From NCBI RefSeq assembly GCF_015547515.1, contig NZ_JADMVE010000003.1:469324-533323 (forward strand): DNA of 64,000 bases, read 5' to 3'. Of this stretch, positions 52,955 through 62,476 are shown piece by piece. The stretch is from Eubacterium sp. 1001713B170207_170306_E7. Lineage in GTDB: Bacteria > Bacillota > Clostridia > Eubacteriales > Eubacteriaceae. A program made the position numbers and the translations under genes. The stretch's first letter is position 1, and every line of letters begins with the position of its first letter. The notes under the pieces are model-generated. The model had not been told where the DNA came from. It saw nothing but the letters and a program-made list of their open reading frames with translations, and ran no database searches.

Positions 52955-53464
52955 ATGAAAAATATTAAAAGAATCTGTGTTTCTATATTTTTAATCTTGT
53001 TTTTGGCAACACCTTCATTATGTTTCGCCCGGGAAAGTGGAATTCGAGAAAATAATAATGAACAGCCAAACTATATACAAGAAGAATTTTTAGTAGAGGC
53101 TGGAGAAACATTGACAATTCCAAATCCGAAACAATCTAGAATCTATATTGGTCCAGAAAGTATCACATTTGGATATGGTACTTGGATAGGTGGTCGACAT
53201 GATTATGATGGAAGTAGAATGGGATTTGAAGTTCAAGCACGATATGCCGATGGTTCAACAGATGAGACTTCACGTCGAATAAGTTTTATGGAAGCAAGCT
53301 ATGGGAGTGGAATTGAAAGAGCATATGGTTATTATTTAACTAATGACGTTAATAGAAAAGTGTGTGATAATATTGGTATTGATCAAAATAAATGGTATTA
53401 TTTCCAATATTATAATGATTCATCAAAAGATATATACTTAGTATTGAGATCTTATAGTTGGTAA
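52955..53464 (+). CDS. Secreted small protein, unknown
   Basis: The start is clear (AAGGAGGAAAAA then ATG). The 169-residue product has a signal peptide (KRICVSIFLILFLATPSLCFA, cleavage after residue about 25) and a mature beta-rich domain rich in Tyr, Gly and Arg (FGYGTWIGGRHDYDGSRMGFEV, NKWYYFQYYNDSSKDIYLVL). No Cys pair apart from one near residue 137. Function is unknown; it could be a surface or secreted effector. It is flanked by terminators. Confidence 0.7.
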   Translation: MKNIKRICVSIFLILFLATPSLCFARESGIRENNNEQPNYIQEEFLVEAGETLTIPNPKQSRIYIGPESITFGYGTWIGGRHDYDGSRMGFEVQARYADGSTDETSRRISFMEASYGSGIERAYGYYLTNDVNRKVCDNIGIDQNKWYYFQYYNDSSKDIYLVLRSYSW

Positions 53465-53553
53465 GCGTATATATTCAATTATAAAATAACGATCCACAGA
53501 AAAACATAGATGAATTAAAGTGAGATATTAAAACAGATTAACTGGATTTTTTA

Positions 53554-53584
53554 GGTGCTAAGCGATTGTTTAGCACCTTTTTTA
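53554..53584 (+). terminator. Terminator after the secreted protein gene
   Basis: GGTGCTAA (53554-53561) pairs with TTAGCACC (53570-53577), followed by six T. Confidence 0.9.
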
Positions 53585-53744
53585 CATTTCATTTTTAATA
53601 GATAGTCGTTGTGATTATCAGTTTACCATTTGTCAAATTTTGGGACAAATGGAATATTTTATACATTATGTTTATAGATTAAAGAAAAGTTAAAGACTCT
53701 TTTCAGTTTTTACACTAAGCGACTACCAGAATTAATTCATTTTG

Positions 53745-53768
53745 GCAGATCATTTCGATCTGCTTTTT
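53745..53768 (+). terminator. Second terminator-like hairpin
   Basis: GCAGATC (53746-53752 approximately) pairs with GATCTGC (53757-53763), followed by five T. The rest of 53585-53984 shows no gene. Confidence 0.72.
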
Positions 53769-53984
53769 CCTCTCCTATTTGTGCTTCCTATGTGTCAATG
53801 TTTATTTTTTGAACAAAGGAATTATTCCTGTTTATCGAGAGATGTTCCAATATGTGAAAATTGTTCTATAATGATATTAATTCTGAGTAAATGAGAATGT
53901 GGCTAAAAATAAGGAATATAAGAGTTTATCTAAAGCTAATCATGATTGTAATTATATTAATATAAAACCAAAAGGAGTAGTATC

Positions 53985-54529
53985 ATGAAAATTTCAAAGG
54001 AAATACGAATAAATGTTGGACAAAATCTGCAAAAAAAAGAAGTAGTCTCAAAATTACATTTTCTGATTTTTCAAAAATATTAAAAATTAGTGAAAATATT
54101 TTAAAGAGAATTGAAACTGGTGAGTATTATGAAATTACATTGAATCAAATCAAGTATATTTCTAAATGTTTAAATATATCTTTAGATGAAATATTATTTT
54201 TAAATAGCAGTAAAAAAAATTATAAAGAAGATGCAGATTCAGAGTTGTATCAACAGTATCTAAATTTAGAATATTCCGATAGAAGGAATAATATAAGTGA
54301 TATAAAAAAAATACTTAATATAATTGAAAAAGAAATATTGGGAAGACAGTTGAAACCACAATTATATCTTTCTAAAGATGAATATGAACTGATTAATTAT
54401 TACAATATGATTGAAAATCAATTAACAAAATGGCAGATTATTGGTAAATTGATCGAAACAGGAAAAAAGGAAAATAAAAATAGTAACAATATAGTATTTA
54501 TTGATTTTCATAGCAGAAAAAAGCTTTAA
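53985..54529 (+). CDS. HTH (Xre-like) regulator with a -1 frameshift at an A8 tract
   Basis: ATG 53985 follows AAAGGAG. The frame reads KEIRINVGQNLQKK and then breaks at eight A (54031-54038). Reading on in the -1 frame restores an HTH domain (SSLKITFSDFSKILKISENILKRIETGEY, NQIKYISKCLNISLDEIL) and a C-terminal helical region to 54529, about 180 residues in total. The slip could be a programmed -1 event, phase variation by A8/A9, a mutation or a sequencing error. It lies 81 nt before a LytTR regulator gene. Confidence 0.68.
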
Positions 54530-54610
54530 AAACGTCTTAATACAGCTTTTGAAAAATGTATTAGAGTAATGTAAAATAAATTTGATCATCTAAAATTTGG
54601 AGGAATAACA

Positions 54611-55324
54611 ATGAATATCATTATATGTGACGATGATAAATCTGTTCCTGGATTTTTAATTCCATACATTAAGAGTATAGAAGATCACTATTCTGATATA
54701 GATACTTTTTATTTTAATAATGGAAAAGATTTAATCGAATGGTCAAAAAAGAATTCATCTAAAATTGATATCTTATTTATTGATATTGAAATGCCAACAA
54801 TGGATGGCTTAGAGACGGTCAAGTTATTAAGAGCAATGGGTGAAGACTGCATTGTTATTTATATCTCTTGTCACAAAGAGTATGTATTCGATACGCTTCA
54901 TTATGAAATATTTAATTATTTAGTAAAGCCCTTAAATAGCGAGATTTTAATAAATTGTCTGAATGCGGCAATTGAAAAATATAAGAAGAATCATTTTATA
55001 CATGAAGTATACTGTGACGGAAATCATTATTTTTTTCATTTAGATGATATCTATTATATCGAATCTTTCAGAAGGCAAGTGACCTATTATACTAAAACAG
55101 GAGAATATACAGTATTTGATCAAATTTCTAAGTTAGAAAAGATTTTTGAGCCATATGGTTTTTTAAGATCTCATAAAAGCTACCTTATTAATATGTCAAA
55201 AGTGATTCGCTATAAAGATTGTACGTTTTATTTAGTAGGAGGTGGAACGGCAATGATCAGTAATCGGCAACGTTCAGATATTTTAAAAAAGTATTATGAA
55301 TACGTTAAAAAAAGAATTTTTTAG
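54611..55324 (+). CDS. LytTR-type response regulator (AgrA/LytR-like), orphan
   Basis: The 237-residue protein has a receiver domain (1-120) with acidic pocket DDD at 7-9, phospho-acceptor Asp58 in LFIDIEMP and NYLVKPLN. A LytTR DNA-binding domain follows (about 135-235), with DDIYYIESFRRQVTYYT, FLRSHKSYLINMSKV and ISNRQRSDILKKYYEY. Start has TTGGAGGAA. No histidine kinase gene is nearby. LytTR regulators often control secreted peptides, bacteriocins or cell-wall genes; the PBP gene lies 118 nt downstream. Confidence 0.92.
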   Translation: MNIIICDDDKSVPGFLIPYIKSIEDHYSDIDTFYFNNGKDLIEWSKKNSSKIDILFIDIEMPTMDGLETVKLLRAMGEDCIVIYISCHKEYVFDTLHYEIFNYLVKPLNSEILINCLNAAIEKYKKNHFIHEVYCDGNHYFFHLDDIYYIESFRRQVTYYTKTGEYTVFDQISKLEKIFEPYGFLRSHKSYLINMSKVIRYKDCTFYLVGGGTAMISNRQRSDILKKYYEYVKKRIF

Positions 55325-55442
55325 GATAGGGTTTTGACACAATAGATATATTCATTACAAAAAACATTGCGTTTGTGCGGGTTGTGAAAGCTGTGTAAAG
55401 ATAAGTGGCTAATAAAATAGTTTAAACAGAGGATGAACAAAA

Positions 55443-57512
55443 ATGAACAAAAAGTTAATAAAAAACAGAAAAATTTTAATAATAGTCATACCTATAGTAA
55501 TCGTAATTGCGATAATAACGAGCTATAGCATTTTCAATACAATGAACAGTCCTGAGAAGGTTTTAAACAAATATATTGAAGCTGTAAACCAACGTGATTA
55601 TGAACGAATGTATGCCTTGACGAGTGACAAAGAAAAAAATGAAGAGCATAAGGCCAAATTTATCGAAAAAAACAAAAATATTTATGAAGGGATTAACGGT
55701 CAAAACATGGCTGTTAAGGAGATTCGCAGTATTCAAAAGGTAAAATCAAATTATCAGATTATTGATTATGGCTTTACAATGGATACACTTGCCGGACCAA
55801 TCACCGAGTGGGGTGTTGTGAGATTCCAAAAGAATGGTATTTTTAAGCCGTACCAAATTGTTTGGGAGCCCTCTGTTATTTTACCAGAATTACAGAAAGA
55901 CGGAACAATTAGCGTCACGGAGGAGCCAGCGGAGAGAGGCAATATAGAAGATAGAAATGGGAATCTTTTAGCGACCACTGGTGTGGCTTCTTCGATTGGG
56001 CTGGTGCCTGGAAAGGTGAACGCTGAAACGAGAGAAGCAGATTTTGCGAAACTGGCAGGACTTTTGAGCATTTCGATCGATGAAATTCAAACGGCCTTAT
56101 CGGCAGAGTGGGTTACGGATGATACTTTTGTTCCTGTTAAAACCATTGCGGGCGGCAATACCGTCCTCGAAACGGAACTTTTGGAGATATCAGGGGTAAT
56201 GATTAATGATGAAAGTGTACGTTTTTATCCTTATGGCGAAAAAACGTCCCACCTGACAGGTTATATTCAGGGAATCAGTGCGGAGGAATTGGCAGAAAAA
56301 AAGGATGAAGGCTATACAGAAAACAGCATGATTGGCAAAAGTGGGCTGGAAAGGCTTTATGATGAACGCTTGCGCGGAGAGGATGGTGTCACAATTACAG
56401 TAAATCAAATCTATCCTGAATCGAATGTGATAGCAGAGGAAGTCATAAAAAGTAAAGAGCCTATGCGAGGAAAAGATGTCAAAACAACGATTGATGTTAA
56501 CCTTCAAAACACCTTGTACGACCAATTTGCCGCAGATAAAAGTTGTTCGGTTGCGATGAACCCCAAAACAGGGGAGGTACTGGCTCTTGTGAGTACACCA
56601 ACCTACGATGCCAATGCCTTTATTTTAGGACTCAGCGACGAGCAGTGGAATGGGCTGAATACTGATCCTGCCAATCCGTTGATCAGCCGCTTTGAGTCCA
56701 CTTATGTGCCGGGATCATCTTTCAAACCAATAACAGCCGCCGCAGGTCTTGAAACCGGGGCTTTTACCGCAGATGAGGACTTTGGGCCAAGCGGATTAGT
56801 CTGGCAGCAGGACAGCAGTTGGGGGGATTTTAACATCACGACACTGGAAGAATATAGCGGGCCTTCGAATCTGGAAAATGCGCTGGTTCATTCAGATAAT
56901 ATTTATTTTGCCAAAGCCGCTTTAAAAATCGGCGGGGATCGTTTTGCCGATACGCTGAAAAAATTAGGCTTCGGCGAGACCATTCCCTTTGATTTGGATA
57001 TGTCCACGTCCCAGATATCAGAAAACGGCGGTTTTGACAATGAAGCCCAGCTGGCGGCCAGTGGCTTTGGACAGGGACAGATTTTAGTCAATCCGCTGCA
57101 TATGGCGTCCATTTATTCGTCTTTTACAAATGATGGCAGTATGATAAAGCCCTCTATTGAATACAAAGAAAATATACAGCCAGAGTATTGGAAGGAGCAA
57201 GTTATCTCAAAAGATATCAGCGACATCATCCGCAACGACCTGATCCAGGTAGTGGAAAATCCGGCAGGCACCGGACACGAGGCCAGGATAGAGGGGGTGA
57301 GCATCGCTGGAAAAACAGGCACAGCCGAAATCAAGGCATCCCAGGATGACGTCACTGGTACAGAACTGGGATGGTTCAATGCCTTTATTGCAGACCCGGC
57401 CAGCAGTCAGCAGCTGATGGTGGTCAGTATGGTTGAAGATGTGAAGGATCGTGGCGGCAGCCATTATATCGTGCCCAAGATAAAGGAGGTATTCCAATCG
57501 CTCATTTCGTAA
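55443..57512 (+). CDS. PBP2a/MecA-like class B penicillin-binding protein
   Basis: The 689-residue protein has an N-terminal membrane helix (11-30), a MecA_N/NTF2-like domain (about 35-150: LNKYIEAVNQRDYERMYALTS), a dimerisation domain with ERGNIEDRNGNLLATTG, and a transpeptidase domain. The active-site motifs are Ser425-x-x-Lys428 (PGSSFKP), SDN 484-486 and KTG 624-626. It cross-links cell-wall peptides. MecA_N-type enzymes include low-affinity PBPs that survive beta-lactams, but affinity cannot be read from sequence alone. It stands downstream of a LytTR regulator. Confidence 0.9.
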   Translation: MNKKLIKNRKILIIVIPIVIVIAIITSYSIFNTMNSPEKVLNKYIEAVNQRDYERMYALTSDKEKNEEHKAKFIEKNKNIYEGINGQNMAVKEIRSIQKVKSNYQIIDYGFTMDTLAGPITEWGVVRFQKNGIFKPYQIVWEPSVILPELQKDGTISVTEEPAERGNIEDRNGNLLATTGVASSIGLVPGKVNAETREADFAKLAGLLSISIDEIQTALSAEWVTDDTFVPVKTIAGGNTVLETELLEISGVMINDESVRFYPYGEKTSHLTGYIQGISAEELAEKKDEGYTENSMIGKSGLERLYDERLRGEDGVTITVNQIYPESNVIAEEVIKSKEPMRGKDVKTTIDVNLQNTLYDQFAADKSCSVAMNPKTGEVLALVSTPTYDANAFILGLSDEQWNGLNTDPANPLISRFESTYVPGSSFKPITAAAGLETGAFTADEDFGPSGLVWQQDSSWGDFNITTLEEYSGPSNLENALVHSDNIYFAKAALKIGGDRFADTLKKLGFGETIPFDLDMSTSQISENGGFDNEAQLAASGFGQGQILVNPLHMASIYSSFTNDGSMIKPSIEYKENIQPEYWKEQVISKDISDIIRNDLIQVVENPAGTGHEARIEGVSIAGKTGTAEIKASQDDVTGTELGWFNAFIADPASSQQLMVVSMVEDVKDRGGSHYIVPKIKEVFQSLIS

Positions 57513-57619
57513 TCGAGACAACCGACCTTTAACCAAAGCGTGTTTGAATACTTGATTTTGTCCATCAAACAAAATATAATTGATTATAGTTTGATAATAT
57601 AAAAAATGTGAGGAAAATC

Positions 57620-57967
57620 ATGTATCAAAGAATATTGGCTTTGCTTCAGCAAAACAGATTATCAGCTCGTAAGTTAGAAATGCAGCTGAAGTTTGCAAAA
57701 GGAACAATCGGACGAATGAAGGATCACTCACCTTCAATTGAAAAGGTAGCTAAAGTAGCAGCTTATTTTAATGTAACAATGGAATACTTGTATTACGGTA
57801 CCGATATTTTGACAGAGAAAGACCCGATGATAAGAAAAAATAAAGAAGATACTCTTGCCATTTTGGATTCTTTTACAGATATCAGAGAGCAATCTATATT
57901 CGTTGGAAGAATTAGTGTTATTGCTGAACAAATGTTAAGTGAAAATAGCTATGAAAATGTTAATTAA
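57620..57967 (+). CDS. Small Xre-family transcriptional regulator
   Basis: ATG 57620 has TGAGGAAAATC upstream; GTG 57608 is less likely. The 115-residue product has an HTH in residues 3-60 (LLQQNRLSARKLEMQLKFAKGTI, PSIEKVAKVAAYFNVTMEYLYYG) and a C-terminal helix for dimerisation. It follows the PBP gene by about 107 nt and has its own AT-rich leader. Confidence 0.82.
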   Translation: MYQRILALLQQNRLSARKLEMQLKFAKGTIGRMKDHSPSIEKVAKVAAYFNVTMEYLYYGTDILTEKDPMIRKNKEDTLAILDSFTDIREQSIFVGRISVIAEQMLSENSYENVN

Positions 57968-58323
57968 TAATTTATTCATATTTTCAGGTCAATTGATGTG
58001 TTGAAGCTTGAGAATTCACTATTTAATCTAGATTGGAAAACTATTTTTTCAATTTAGTTAGAATATTTTGTTTAAGTTAAATTTTTTGTAGCTTTTATGG
58101 CAATTAAAATAAGTTTATTCTTTTTAGCAAATAGTGTGTTCAATTCTATAATGTGGTTGCGGTTTAAAATATTCTCTAAAAGTCTTGTTATGTTCTTGAC
58201 TAAACTTTTCTTGAGAGTGGGAACTTTGAGGTGCTGTGGTTTGTTCAGAAAACACTATTTAAAACATAGATTAAGATGTATAATTTAAAAATAAACCCGG
58301 ATTTTCTGAGGGAGTAAATTTAG
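57968..58323. other. AT-rich intergenic region without supported gene
   Basis: Only a 63-codon hydrophobic frame (58097-58288) is open; it has no ribosome binding site and is rejected. No hairpin of note was seen. Confidence 0.5.
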
Positions 58324-58929
58324 TTGGAAAATAAATTATTATATAGAATCGTTTTATCAACGGATAAAAAAGAAAGAAAAAATTTTTCAAAATCGATGTT
58401 TTGGAGCGGCTTTTCCTATCGAACGGGTAAACAAAAAGATAAATTAAGAAGAATAATGAAATATTTTTCTGTTTTCAGTCCAATATATTTCGTATTGTTC
58501 ATCATTATTGTTATTTTAGGAAGTTTTCAATGGTGGATGATAATTGGACTCATTATCATGTCATGCGGTTTGATTTTTACTTTAGTTATTCCGTGTGGTG
58601 ATTATTATATTGATGAATATAAATCTAAATTTTCACGCAAAAAGGGAGTTCTACGTGAATCTTTTGATTATATTGACTTTTATGATGACCATATGAGCTA
58701 TAATGGTTTAAGCTATACTAGATTAAACAAAGAAAAGGTAGGGTTTAAAGGCCTTAAATTTAAGGAAACCAACAACAGTTTTTATTTAGTTTTTGTTTTA
58801 AATGAAAATAAAAAAGCAAAACTTGAGGGATTCTTTTTATTGAAATATCAGGATATTGAGAAAAGCGGTGTGGATATTGATAGCTTTCGTGACTTTTTAT
58901 ATGAGAAAGCCAATACTTCTGATGAGTGA
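58324..58929 (+). CDS. YcxB-like membrane protein, copy 1
   Basis: The start is TTG 58324 with GAGGGAG upstream; the paralogue at 59120 begins at the same residue with ATG. The 201-residue product has two membrane helices (about 44-66 and 70-90) and a cytosolic C-terminal domain of the YcxB type (FDYIDFYDDHMSYNG, FYLVFVLNENKKAKLEGFFLLK, YQDIEKSGVDIDSF). About 60% identical to copy 2. YcxB-like proteins have no known function. Confidence 0.75.
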   Translation: MENKLLYRIVLSTDKKERKNFSKSMFWSGFSYRTGKQKDKLRRIMKYFSVFSPIYFVLFIIIVILGSFQWWMIIGLIIMSCGLIFTLVIPCGDYYIDEYKSKFSRKKGVLRESFDYIDFYDDHMSYNGLSYTRLNKEKVGFKGLKFKETNNSFYLVFVLNENKKAKLEGFFLLKYQDIEKSGVDIDSFRDFLYEKANTSDE

Positions 58930-58944
58930 AACATTGGCTTTTTT
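58909..58944 (+). terminator. Terminator overlapping the end of the YcxB copy 1 gene
   Basis: GCCAAT (58909-58914) pairs with ATTGGC (58933-58938), followed by six T. It spans the stop codon. Confidence 0.68.
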
Positions 58945-59119
58945 ATTGATAATTTATTTTACGAACAGGCCTCCAAGGAATATGAAAAAGATAATGACGT
59001 TTCTACAAATTACAGATCAGGTGCTGTCAATATAACTATGTCGATTACATCGGTTAAACTTACAATAGCCAAAATAGTGATAGAAACTACTACCGTATTT
59101 TGAGAGGAGATAAGCTTAG

Positions 59120-59704
59120 ATGGACGATAAGTTATTATATAGAATCGTTTTATCAACAAATAAAAGGGAAAGAAAACACTTTTCAGAAGCCATGTTTTGG
59201 GGAGATATGGCTTATCGAACTGCCAAAGAGAAACGGAAATTAAAAATGGGCATAAAATATATCTTCATCGTTACCCCTATATTCTTTATATTATTTCCGA
59301 TTCTTGTTTTTACCAATAGTATTCAATGGCTGAACCTAATTATGCTTGGTTTCGTGTTATATTGTCTGTTTCTTGCCTTGCTGGTTCCATGCGGCGATTA
59401 CTATCTGATAGAATTTAAATCCAAAGTTGGACGCAAAAAAGGTCTCATTGATGAACCCTTTGATTATATTGACTTTTATGGTGGATATATAAGATATAAT
59501 GGATTAGATAAAACGGGATATGAAGGTTTTAACTTTAAAGAAATACGACATTGTTTCTATTTAAAATTTATTTTATATAAAAATAAAAAGACAAAACTTG
59601 AGGGATTCTTTTTATTAAAATATCAGGATATTGAGAAAAGCGGTGTTGATATTGATGTGTTTCGGGAATTTTTGTCTGAAAAAGCCATTGCTTTCGAAGA
59701 GTGA
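59120..59704 (+). CDS. YcxB-like membrane protein, copy 2
   Basis: The 194-residue paralogue of the product at 58324 (shared KLLYRIVLSTNKRERKHFS, PCGDYY, FDYIDFYGG, KTKLEGFFLLKYQDIEKSGVDID). It has two membrane helices and the C-terminal YcxB-like domain. Start ATG 59120 follows GAGAGGAG. Local tandem duplication is clear. A more distant relative is at 61826. Confidence 0.78.
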   Translation: MDDKLLYRIVLSTNKRERKHFSEAMFWGDMAYRTAKEKRKLKMGIKYIFIVTPIFFILFPILVFTNSIQWLNLIMLGFVLYCLFLALLVPCGDYYLIEFKSKVGRKKGLIDEPFDYIDFYGGYIRYNGLDKTGYEGFNFKEIRHCFYLKFILYKNKKTKLEGFFLLKYQDIEKSGVDIDVFREFLSEKAIAFEE

Positions 59705-60125
59705 AGCATTGGATTTCGTTTTGAGATTGGTGTTGATTTCGATATGTGTGATATTCACCAAAACCATATCGGGTCGAAGATAGCTGGCCGCTTCTACTTC
59801 AAATATCGGTATTGATTACTTCCACGCCATTCCATTTCAAGTTACTTTTTTTAAACACATGAATTCTTCCTTTTTTTTGTGTATCAAAAAAGCCGAACTT
59901 TTAAAGCCGATTTTTTTGACAATCTGAATTTCTTATATTATAGTAAAAAAGTATTAATTAAAGAAAGTTTATGCTTGTTTAGTTTTATAATATATTTTGT
60001 AAAAATAATTTACTGAAAAGCAATCTGGTGATATGTCAAGAGGAAATTCAGAAGGATATTGAAGCGTTTAGTATAAAAAGGGCGCATATTAAATAGACCC
60101 ATTGAAAAATGCGCTTTAAAAAGGG
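59705..60125. other. Intergenic region before the IS110 element
   Basis: No gene is supported. AAAAAAGCCG..TTTAAAGCCG and several T runs occur at 59885-59930 without a clean stem. A hairpin near 60079-60120 (AAAGGGCGCAT / ATGCGCTTT) lies just downstream of the transposase stop and may belong to the right end of the IS. Confidence 0.5.
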
Positions 60126-61412
60126 TTATTCGATTGAAATATCCAGCGATACGCCGGAGTACAGTTGGTTTTTGGCCAGCAATCCATAAACCAAACGAAC
60201 GAATTTACGTGAAGTCAGCGCGAGTGCTCTTTTATGCTGATGTTTCGGAACTTCGATGTACTTTTTTCGATAGTACGCTCCGTATTCAGCATTGTGTGTC
60301 CTCATACTGTTGGCAGCTTCTCCGAGGTAGTATCTGAGATACCGGTTTCCGTCTTTGCTCATAGGATTATCCTCAGAAGTAAAATCACCGGAATCGTTGT
60401 GTTTCCAGTAAAGGCCTGCGTATTTAGCAAGAGCATCCGATGAATGGAAGGCAGATATATCGCCTATCTCAGCGATGATCCCGCCAGCAAAGACAGGACC
60501 GATTCCGTCGATGGATTGAAGGATAATAAAGGCATTTGGATTTAATCCTTTGATTTCGCGTTCGATAGCGACATCAATGGCTTTGATTTCATTCTTGAAG
60601 GTTTCGATGCAGTTAAATGAGCTGGCAATCGAAACATTGAGGGGCTCATATAAAGCCTTATCCAAGCGATAGGAGTCCCTTGCAGCTTTTTTAAGAAGAA
60701 CGGCAGTCTTGCTTACATCTTTGATGCGGTTACGGCTCTTTTCAGCAAGGAAGGAGAGAAGTTGCTCTTCCGAGGCGCTTACGATCTCCTCCGGGGAAAG
60801 ATATTCAGTAAGTACACTGGAAGAGGTTGCACCATATACATCGCAGAAAGGCTGCTCATCCTTATCAAGCATCTGAAGCTCACTGAACTTCAGGTACAGG
60901 TTAGAGACAAGATAGGCTTTCTCTCGAGTGATGCACTCAACAAGGTGCAGACGATGCCGTGTAAGACGTTTTAACGCTAAGAACTGACAGCCTCTCCAGG
61001 GCTCAGTCTCAATGCATCCGGCTCTTGCATAATCAGCAATAACGAACGCATCGATGGGATCCGTTTTACCAAGACCGATAAAGGACTTTTTGTAATTCGC
61101 CGTGGTCTTGGGGTTCAAAACAAAGACATACGTTTTGAATTTAAGAAGTGCCTCACAGGATGAGAGGGAGTTTGCCACATGGATGCTGTAAACGGAAGTC
61201 GATTCCAATGCAGCAACAACCGTATGAAGGTCAGGGTGTTCCTTTAAACACCCAAGAATCTTTTGTACCAACTCATCAGTCCCAGGCTGATTGTTAGCAA
61301 AGGAAGACTCAACATATTTATTTCTGTAAAAGTCCATAGTGCAAACGACATTGGACTTAGAACTGACGTCAATACCAACGTAAAGCGTAGATAATGGGTT
61401 AATCTTTAACAT
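60126..61412 (-). CDS. IS110-family transposase (DEDD recombinase)
   Basis: The 428-residue protein has the N-terminal RuvC-like DEDD domain starting VGIDVSSKSNVV (Asp15), then FVLNPKTTANYKKSFIGLGKTDPIDAFVIADYAR with its Asp pair (residues about 95-130). A C-terminal Tnp20 domain follows, with LQSIDGIGPVFAGGIIAEIGD, LAKYAGLYWKHNDSGDF and GNRYLRYYLGEAANSM. IS110 transposases use a bridge RNA to pair donor and target DNA. The start has AAAGGTGGTGAG upstream on the minus strand. It appears full length. Confidence 0.93.
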   Translation of the reverse strand: MLKINPLSTLYVGIDVSSKSNVVCTMDFYRNKYVESSFANNQPGTDELVQKILGCLKEHPDLHTVVAALESTSVYSIHVANSLSSCEALLKFKTYVFVLNPKTTANYKKSFIGLGKTDPIDAFVIADYARAGCIETEPWRGCQFLALKRLTRHRLHLVECITREKAYLVSNLYLKFSELQMLDKDEQPFCDVYGATSSSVLTEYLSPEEIVSASEEQLLSFLAEKSRNRIKDVSKTAVLLKKAARDSYRLDKALYEPLNVSIASSFNCIETFKNEIKAIDVAIEREIKGLNPNAFIILQSIDGIGPVFAGGIIAEIGDISAFHSSDALAKYAGLYWKHNDSGDFTSEDNPMSKDGNRYLRYYLGEAANSMRTHNAEYGAYYRKKYIEVPKHQHKRALALTSRKFVRLVYGLLAKNQLYSGVSLDISIE

Positions 61413-61690
61413 GATCTCACCACCTTTCCGACCATAGATTCCTGGAGCCTAATGACAAAGGCTTATCCTGGGATTCATATGCTGACCGAAACCTCGCGTA
61501 ATGAGCATGCACCCCAGCAGCTCTTTTGCTGGTGCTTCGCCGGGGGATGAAACATCTGCGTAAGCGGCATATGACATATGAATCAGGCTGAACGCTTTCT
61601 CAAGCAGACACCGGAGTTCGGGCTGAAAGGAGACGAAGCAGTGCCTCTAGACATCAGACTCTGCTGATATCATACCACAGGATAACCCTG
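61413..61690 (-). ncRNA. Candidate bridge RNA in the IS110 leader
   Basis: The 280-nt stretch upstream of the transposase is GC-richer than its surroundings and has strong hairpins, for example GCACCAGCA / TGCTGGGGTGC on the minus strand (plus positions 61509-61535), and CATATGACATATG (61567-61580 approximately). Known IS110 elements encode the bridge RNA in this position. Loop pairing to donor and target could not be checked. Confidence 0.5.
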
Positions 61691-61825
61691 TAATGAATAA
61701 CCAATATAGATGAGATGGAAAGGGATTATCCCAGGTGTCTCAGATCATCTATAAATCTATAGAAGGGATAAGTGCATAACCATCATTTCTATTGGTTATA
61801 CACTTATTATACGAGGAGATTTACT

Positions 61826-62416
61826 ATGGAATTATTATATATAAACGAACAGAGATTTACTGAAGAAGAAGCAAACGAGATCAGTATGAAATATTTAAAA
61901 TTCCCGAACAGAGGCAAAAAAATTACTCTTTTTATAATATTTTTATTACTTGATTACTTATTATTTAAACAAATAGATCCGTTTACTCTGTCATTCTACT
62001 CTGTGCTCTTTTATTTCTGCCTGGTTTTCGGGGGGATAGGTTTAGTGTATCTCCTTTTTTCCAAATATATTAACTTTGTATTAGCCAAAAAAATAGCAGC
62101 TTCAAAAAGGAAAAAATGGAAAGAATCTGGATTTACCCCAAGAGGTAGAATCCTTTTTTATGAGGACTATATTATTAATGAATCCGTTCTCTTTAATGAT
62201 TCTGAAGAAATTATCGAGATAAAAAACAAAAAGTATCAATATTCTGATATTACAAGTCTGCGTAATGAGGACGAAGGGAAGTTATGGATTGTTTATTTTG
62301 GATATTCTTTTTTTGTAATTCATAGAAGAGGCTTTATTCAAGGATCACCAGACGATTTTAAAAAATTTATCAACTCAAAAATTATGCTTAATAGGTTGAA
62401 TTCTATAACTAAATAG
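61826..62416 (+). CDS. YcxB-like membrane protein, third and most divergent copy
   Basis: ATG 61826 follows ACGAGGAG; the longer frame lacks a ribosome binding site. The 196-residue product has two membrane helices (about 32-50 and 55-80) and a C-terminal domain like YcxB (RILFYEDYIINESVLF, YSDITSLRNED, FFVIHRRGFIQGSPDDFKKFI). A hairpin ATAACCAT / ATTGGTTAT (61775-61800) lies just upstream. Confidence 0.72.
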   Translation: MELLYINEQRFTEEEANEISMKYLKFPNRGKKITLFIIFLLLDYLLFKQIDPFTLSFYSVLFYFCLVFGGIGLVYLLFSKYINFVLAKKIAASKRKKWKESGFTPRGRILFYEDYIINESVLFNDSEEIIEIKNKKYQYSDITSLRNEDEGKLWIVYFGYSFFVIHRRGFIQGSPDDFKKFINSKIMLNRLNSITK

Positions 62417-62476
62417 GAAACAGTGAGAAAATTCTACTATAGAAAAACACGAAATGTATTTGCTGGCAGCGTAAAA

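Larger units (their letters stand above)
60070..61700 (-). mobile_element. IS110-family insertion sequence, ends approximate
   Basis: The element consists of the transposase and its upstream leader. IS110-family elements lack terminal inverted repeats, so borders cannot be read without the empty site. The left border is set near the hairpin at 60079-60120, and the right border near 61700, where the folded leader gives way to AT-rich DNA. Confidence 0.7.

Noticed and set aside
58097..58288. 63-residue hydrophobic frame
   Set aside because: No Shine-Dalgarno, AT-rich intergenic context and no recognisable family.
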